From Episyrphus balteatus (lineage: Eukaryota > Arthropoda > Insecta > Diptera > Syrphidae), in the NCBI RefSeq assembly GCF_945859705.1, contig NC_079134.1:64830437-64894436 (forward strand): DNA of 64,000 bases, in the 5' to 3' direction. Under the pieces are notes generated by a model, which saw only the letters and a program-made list of their open reading frames with translations, searched no databases and was not told the DNA's origin. How positions within the stretch are numbered: the stretch's first letter is position 1; every line of letters begins with the position of its first letter. Below are positions 60,460 to 64,000 of the stretch, piece after piece. Position numbers and translations under genes: made by a program.

Positions 60460-61628
60460 TTTTTGATAACGGTTAAGCCAAATAGCCAAGAAAATAAAAA
60501 TCTGATAAAGAAAGTAGTTTTCCTATTTTTCAATTTTCTCAAAAACTAGAAGGCATAGAAAGATGTGGTTTTCAGTATTTGATAAGGAATTCATTGGGGA
60601 AATTTATTTTATCGATTTATCCCGTATTGAAATCCATAGTCTTGACAAAAATAGAATTCAATAGTGGTATTCACGATCCGATGCAACTAGTCTAGTATCA
60701 TTGCAAAAGTGTAAAATCTTACAAAACTACAACAACAAAATATATGGGTTGAAATTTTACAATGGTCTTGCACTTTTGCTATACCCTAACCCTATTGCAA
60801 AATAAAAATACAATGGAGTAAAAATTTTGACAGATGGCAGCTCACCGTCGCGTCACCCATGATAAACAGTTTGTCTTTTTTATTCTGTTTATAATGGTTG
60901 TCGCTACTCACGTCCCGTAATTTAGTTTCTTTTGATGTAAAATAATTTGTGAAAATTAATTAACCCGAACAAAACAAAGAATTCAATTATAAAAAATGGA
61001 AAAAAGAAGAAGCAACGGTGGAGGAAAAAAAACATCATTCATGCTTCAATATTTACTATTGATAAGAAGAGGGGCGTTCACGATCTATTGTAAAAAAATA
61101 AAATTTTACATTTTTACTAGGCCTGTTGCACCAGATCGTGAATACTTCTAATGTATTTTTTCATACTTAAATATTTTTCACAAATGTTGATTTTGAAATC
61201 GATTATTTCGAAAACTACTGATTAAAAGATCTTGATTTAAAAACTCAAATTAAATGTACAATTCTAGCTTTTGGAAAAAGTATCACTGATAACTGTAAGT
61301 GTTGCCGTTGTTTTTTAATAATTTTTTTAGTAGTTTTTTATAAAATTGCCCCTCCCTCCTAAAAGGGGGGGCATAGACCCTCCCTCTCATAACAAAAAAT
61401 GAATGTATTGAATACCTCTACAAAAACAGTTTTCAACTCTCGGTGCCTAAGTTATCGTACTCGAGCTTTGCGTTGATATGAATTTTTTTCGAAAAAAAAT
61501 CGTTTACGGGGGGTATCTCGAAAAAGGGAGCTAATCCGATTTTGGTAAAAACGGATTATTATTGCTGAGGCCTTCAGGAACAAAGCCTCATTTTTAGTTT
61601 TTGTCGTCATTTTAGGTCAACATTAAAA
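60460..61628. other. Insertion separating endonuclease and reverse transcriptase
   Basis: 1.17 kb of AT-rich DNA unlike the GC-richer retroelement around it. It contains a MITE (60667-61145) and a segment at 61346-61391 that is also present at 51366-51413. Confidence 0.75.
60667..61145. mobile_element. 479-bp MITE inside the retroelement
   Basis: Ends GTATTCACGATCCGATGCAA and, inverted, GTATTCACGATCTGGTGCAA. A third GTTCACGATCTATTG word lies inside at 61076. Target duplication unclear. Confidence 0.7.
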
Positions 61629-63039
61629 TTGTTCAGGCTCACTGTGAACGATCTCACTAAAGCTCTCAACAACTCCATGGTTAACTCTTGTCCTCTCGCC
61701 ACAATAAGAGGAAAGAAAAAACCGCACTGGTGGAACAAAGAGCTTGAACCGCTCAGGAAAGACTGTAGAAATGCTTTCAATAGGGCTAAACAAACAAGGA
61801 ACCCATCAGACTGGGACCTGTATAAAGTTTCTCTAAAAAGTTACAAGAAACAACTATGGAAAAGTAAAAGATCCTCCTGGAGGAACTTCTGTAGTAAAAT
61901 TGAAGACTCCTCTGAGGCATCTAGACTAAGGAAAATCTTTTCAACTAATCCAACCTCTCTAAAAGGCTCAAATGGCGATTGGACTAGCTCCTATGCTACC
62001 AGACACCAGCTCGAACTCTATAAGTGACATTGGTCACCGATCCAACCAATTTTATCAAATTATTAAAGATCATATTTCCAAGGATAGACTAATATGGACA
62101 ATAAACAGCTTCGATCCATACAAATCACCTGGGCCAGATGGTATCATACCCGCCGAACTACAACACGTCTCAGATATCATATTGCGAAAGCTAGAAATTA
62201 TAATGATAAGCTGTATAAGCTTCTCGTATATTCCAAAGGCCTGGAGAGAAGCTGAGGTGGTTTTTATACCAAAGGCGGGTAAATGCTCTCATTTCACTCC
62301 AAAAGGTTTAAGACCTATTAGTCTATCATCCTTTCTTCTTAAAACTCTAGAAAGAATGATAGATATCCATCTAAGACAGGAAATAGAACCATGTCTAATC
62401 TCTAAGGCACAACTAGCCTACACTAAGGGGAAATCGGTGGAAACAGCTCTCCATTCTTTGGTTAGCACCATTGAATATTCCCTACACTACAAAGAGTTCA
62501 CTCTTGTCGCTTTTTTAGACATAGAGGGTGCGTTCAATAATGTCAGGAACTCAGCAATCATGAATGCTCTAGACAATCTCAAAATAGAAGACCCGCTTAA
62601 GAACATGATAGACATCATGCTCAGTAGCAGGATTATCAGTTCAGAAATGGGTAACTTCAAAACGCGTAGAGCAGCCAACAGAGGGACCCCTCAGGGAGGG
62701 GTCTTATTACCTGTCCTATGGAACATGGTAGTGAACGAACTGCTGCTAGACCTAGAAGGAGAAGGTTTTAAGGTTTTAGCCTACGCGGATGATGTGGCAA
62801 TTGCCGTTTCGGGCAAATACCCACAGACACTTGCAGAACTGCTACAAACTGCTTTAAACAAGCTAATTCACTGGGCTAGAGGATATGGTTTGGATATTAA
62901 TCCCCACAAAACGGAACTTGTCCTCTTCACGAGGAAATACAAGATTCCAGACTTCAAACTCCCTACAATTAAAGATGTAACACTTACTCTATCCGATCAA
63001 GCTAAATATCTAGGACTCATTTTTGATAAAAAAAACTGA
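61629..63039 (+). pseudogene. Reverse transcriptase part of ORF2, two frame breaks
   Basis: 61629-61990 is the linker (KKKPHWWNKELEPLRKDC). The frame shifts near 61970-62040 and continues SPGPDGIIPAEL, RPISLSSFLLKTLERMID, VAFLDIEGAFNNV, RGTPQGGVLLPVLWN and the catalytic AYADDVAIAV. All RT blocks are visible. The frame ends at 63039 because of one extra A in an A8 run (63028-63035). Confidence 0.85.
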
Positions 63040-64000
63040 CCTGGAAGCTCAATATTGAAGAAAGGGTGAAGAAAGCCGTTGGTGGCAAAGGTCAGCTAGT
63101 ATGTGCATAAGCGGTGCGCTAAGGTCAACCCCTTCTGACGCCCTCAAAATACTGATAAATCTCACACCCCTAGACATTTTCAGCAAACAAGTAGCAGCAA
63201 GCTCAGCTACTCGTCTAAAAGCGACCCTTCAGTGGACCAGTAATCATATTTGCCACACTAACATTCCAAATAACTTCGGATTCATTCCGGATCGTTTAGA
63301 CTATACCACACCTCAATTGGTGTTCGATAATAATTTCCAGAACTCTATTCCCTCCAGAACTAAATGGGAGATTTCTGAGCAGTTTAACATTCACCTCGTA
63401 TGGGTGCCGGGATATAGTGACATTCCAGGCAATTGCAGCAAGAAGTTCACAAATGAAAATACACACATCCAAAATCTTATGAACATGAAAGTTCATATAC
63501 ATACAAAGACCACACGACAAAAAAATATTCATAAACACACATCATTTGCTAGCAAGAGACAGTATTTTCTCATTATATTCTTCCATATACTTCTTATAAC
63601 AAAAAAAATCTTAGCTGCCAGCAACTACCTAGTAAGAAACAGTTTACTACCTTTATTTTTTTCCATCTAGGAACAATCACTGCCAAACAAGGAACAATCA
63701 CTTCTCTACAACGAGAAAGGAACAATATAGGAGCACCTATGGCTACATGCAAACTTATGCTAAAGCAAGACGCTTTAAAGAAAATCATCCTCAGATTGAC
63801 TCAGGGTAATACTTGCCTAGCTACTAAACAAATATGGCCTTGTATAGACTTGAAACTTTCAAAGGGTTTGTTGAATTTAAACAGAATGCATATTAGCTCC
63901 ACCATAGGTGTTCTTACAGGACACTGTCTAATAGGTAGACACGCAAAAAGAATGGGCGTGTTCTCTCACGATTTCTGCAGAAGTTGCATGGATGAAAAAG
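63040..64000 (+). pseudogene. RNase H and C-terminal part of ORF2, interrupted
   Basis: It resumes at about 63040 (WKLNIEERVKKA), then CISGALRSTPSDALKILINL and IHLVWVPGYSDIPGNC, the end of an RNase H domain that normally continues into ADELA. At about 63435 it passes into about 230 bp of unrelated, simple sequence. Retroelement reading returns near 63740 (MATCKLMLKQDALK...STIGVLTGHCLIGRHAKRMG and FCRSCMDEK), the C-terminal zinc region cut by the window end. Confidence 0.78.

Larger units (their letters stand above)
57811..64000 (+). mobile_element. Decayed RNase H-bearing non-LTR retrotransposon, runs off the window
   Basis: 5' region from about 57811 (GTGGGTGCCGGGTGGACAAT), broken ORF1 (58230-59958), ORF2 endonuclease (59959-60459), then an insertion, reverse transcriptase (61629-63039), RNase H (63040-63435), another insertion and the C-terminal zinc region to the window edge. 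Several frame breaks; not active. Confidence 0.85.

Overview
This is a repeat-dense, AT-rich stretch of an animal nuclear genome, most likely an insect. The evidence is the mobile-element repertoire: R1-type and RNase H-bearing non-LTR retrotransposons, PIF/Harbinger, Transib-like, pogo/mariner-type and hammerhead-bearing elements, plus a Polinton/Maverick whose proteins resemble those common in insect genomes. No ordinary host gene is convincingly complete. One possible multi-exon host fragment lies at 24.4-25.1 kb.

Region 0.3-11.9 kb is a nearly intact Polinton/Maverick (adintovirus-like) endogenous element. It encodes a protein-primed family B DNA polymerase, a double-jelly-roll-like capsid protein, a putative penton, an adenain-like cysteine protease, a phospholipase A2-domain protein, a packaging ATPase with one frame break, an rve integrase with a chromodomain, and several small conserved proteins. 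The polymerase reads rightward, a compact six-gene virion block reads leftward, and ATPase to integrase read rightward. I add two things that a plain ORF scan misses: a 71-bp intron joining a zinc-finger exon to the polymerase exon, and a 56-aa gene sharing an ATGA overlap with the penton gene.

Region 13.4-27.5 kb is a run of palindromic and TIR-bounded DNA elements. They include a pogo-like element with a transposase HTH remnant, twin hairpins, a 1.4-kb foldback, a 1,288-bp near-palindrome with CACAGTG ends and a CGCCG target duplication (Transib/RAG-like hallmarks) plus a second copy with the loop in the opposite orientation, a nested Harbinger-like MITE, and a mariner-like foldback. The foldback's loop carries a 128-bp insertion that can be drawn as a complete hammerhead ribozyme. 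About 2.3 kb of this region (25.2-27.5 kb) is repeated at 29.8-32.2 kb.

Region 27.5-44.3 kb is dominated by (ATT/TTA)n arrays, the largest 6.9 kb, that surround a 200-bp assembly gap and an R1-like retrotransposon with two long open frames.

Region 44.3-64.0 kb is a mosaic of decayed elements: Harbinger transposase split by an endonuclease-domain fragment, several MITEs, a 5.6-kb TIR-bounded composite containing a 200-bp perfect palindrome with a second hammerhead-like core and a tRNA-Thr-like SINE head, and at the right edge a broken non-LTR element with a DUF4780-like ORF1 that runs out of the window.
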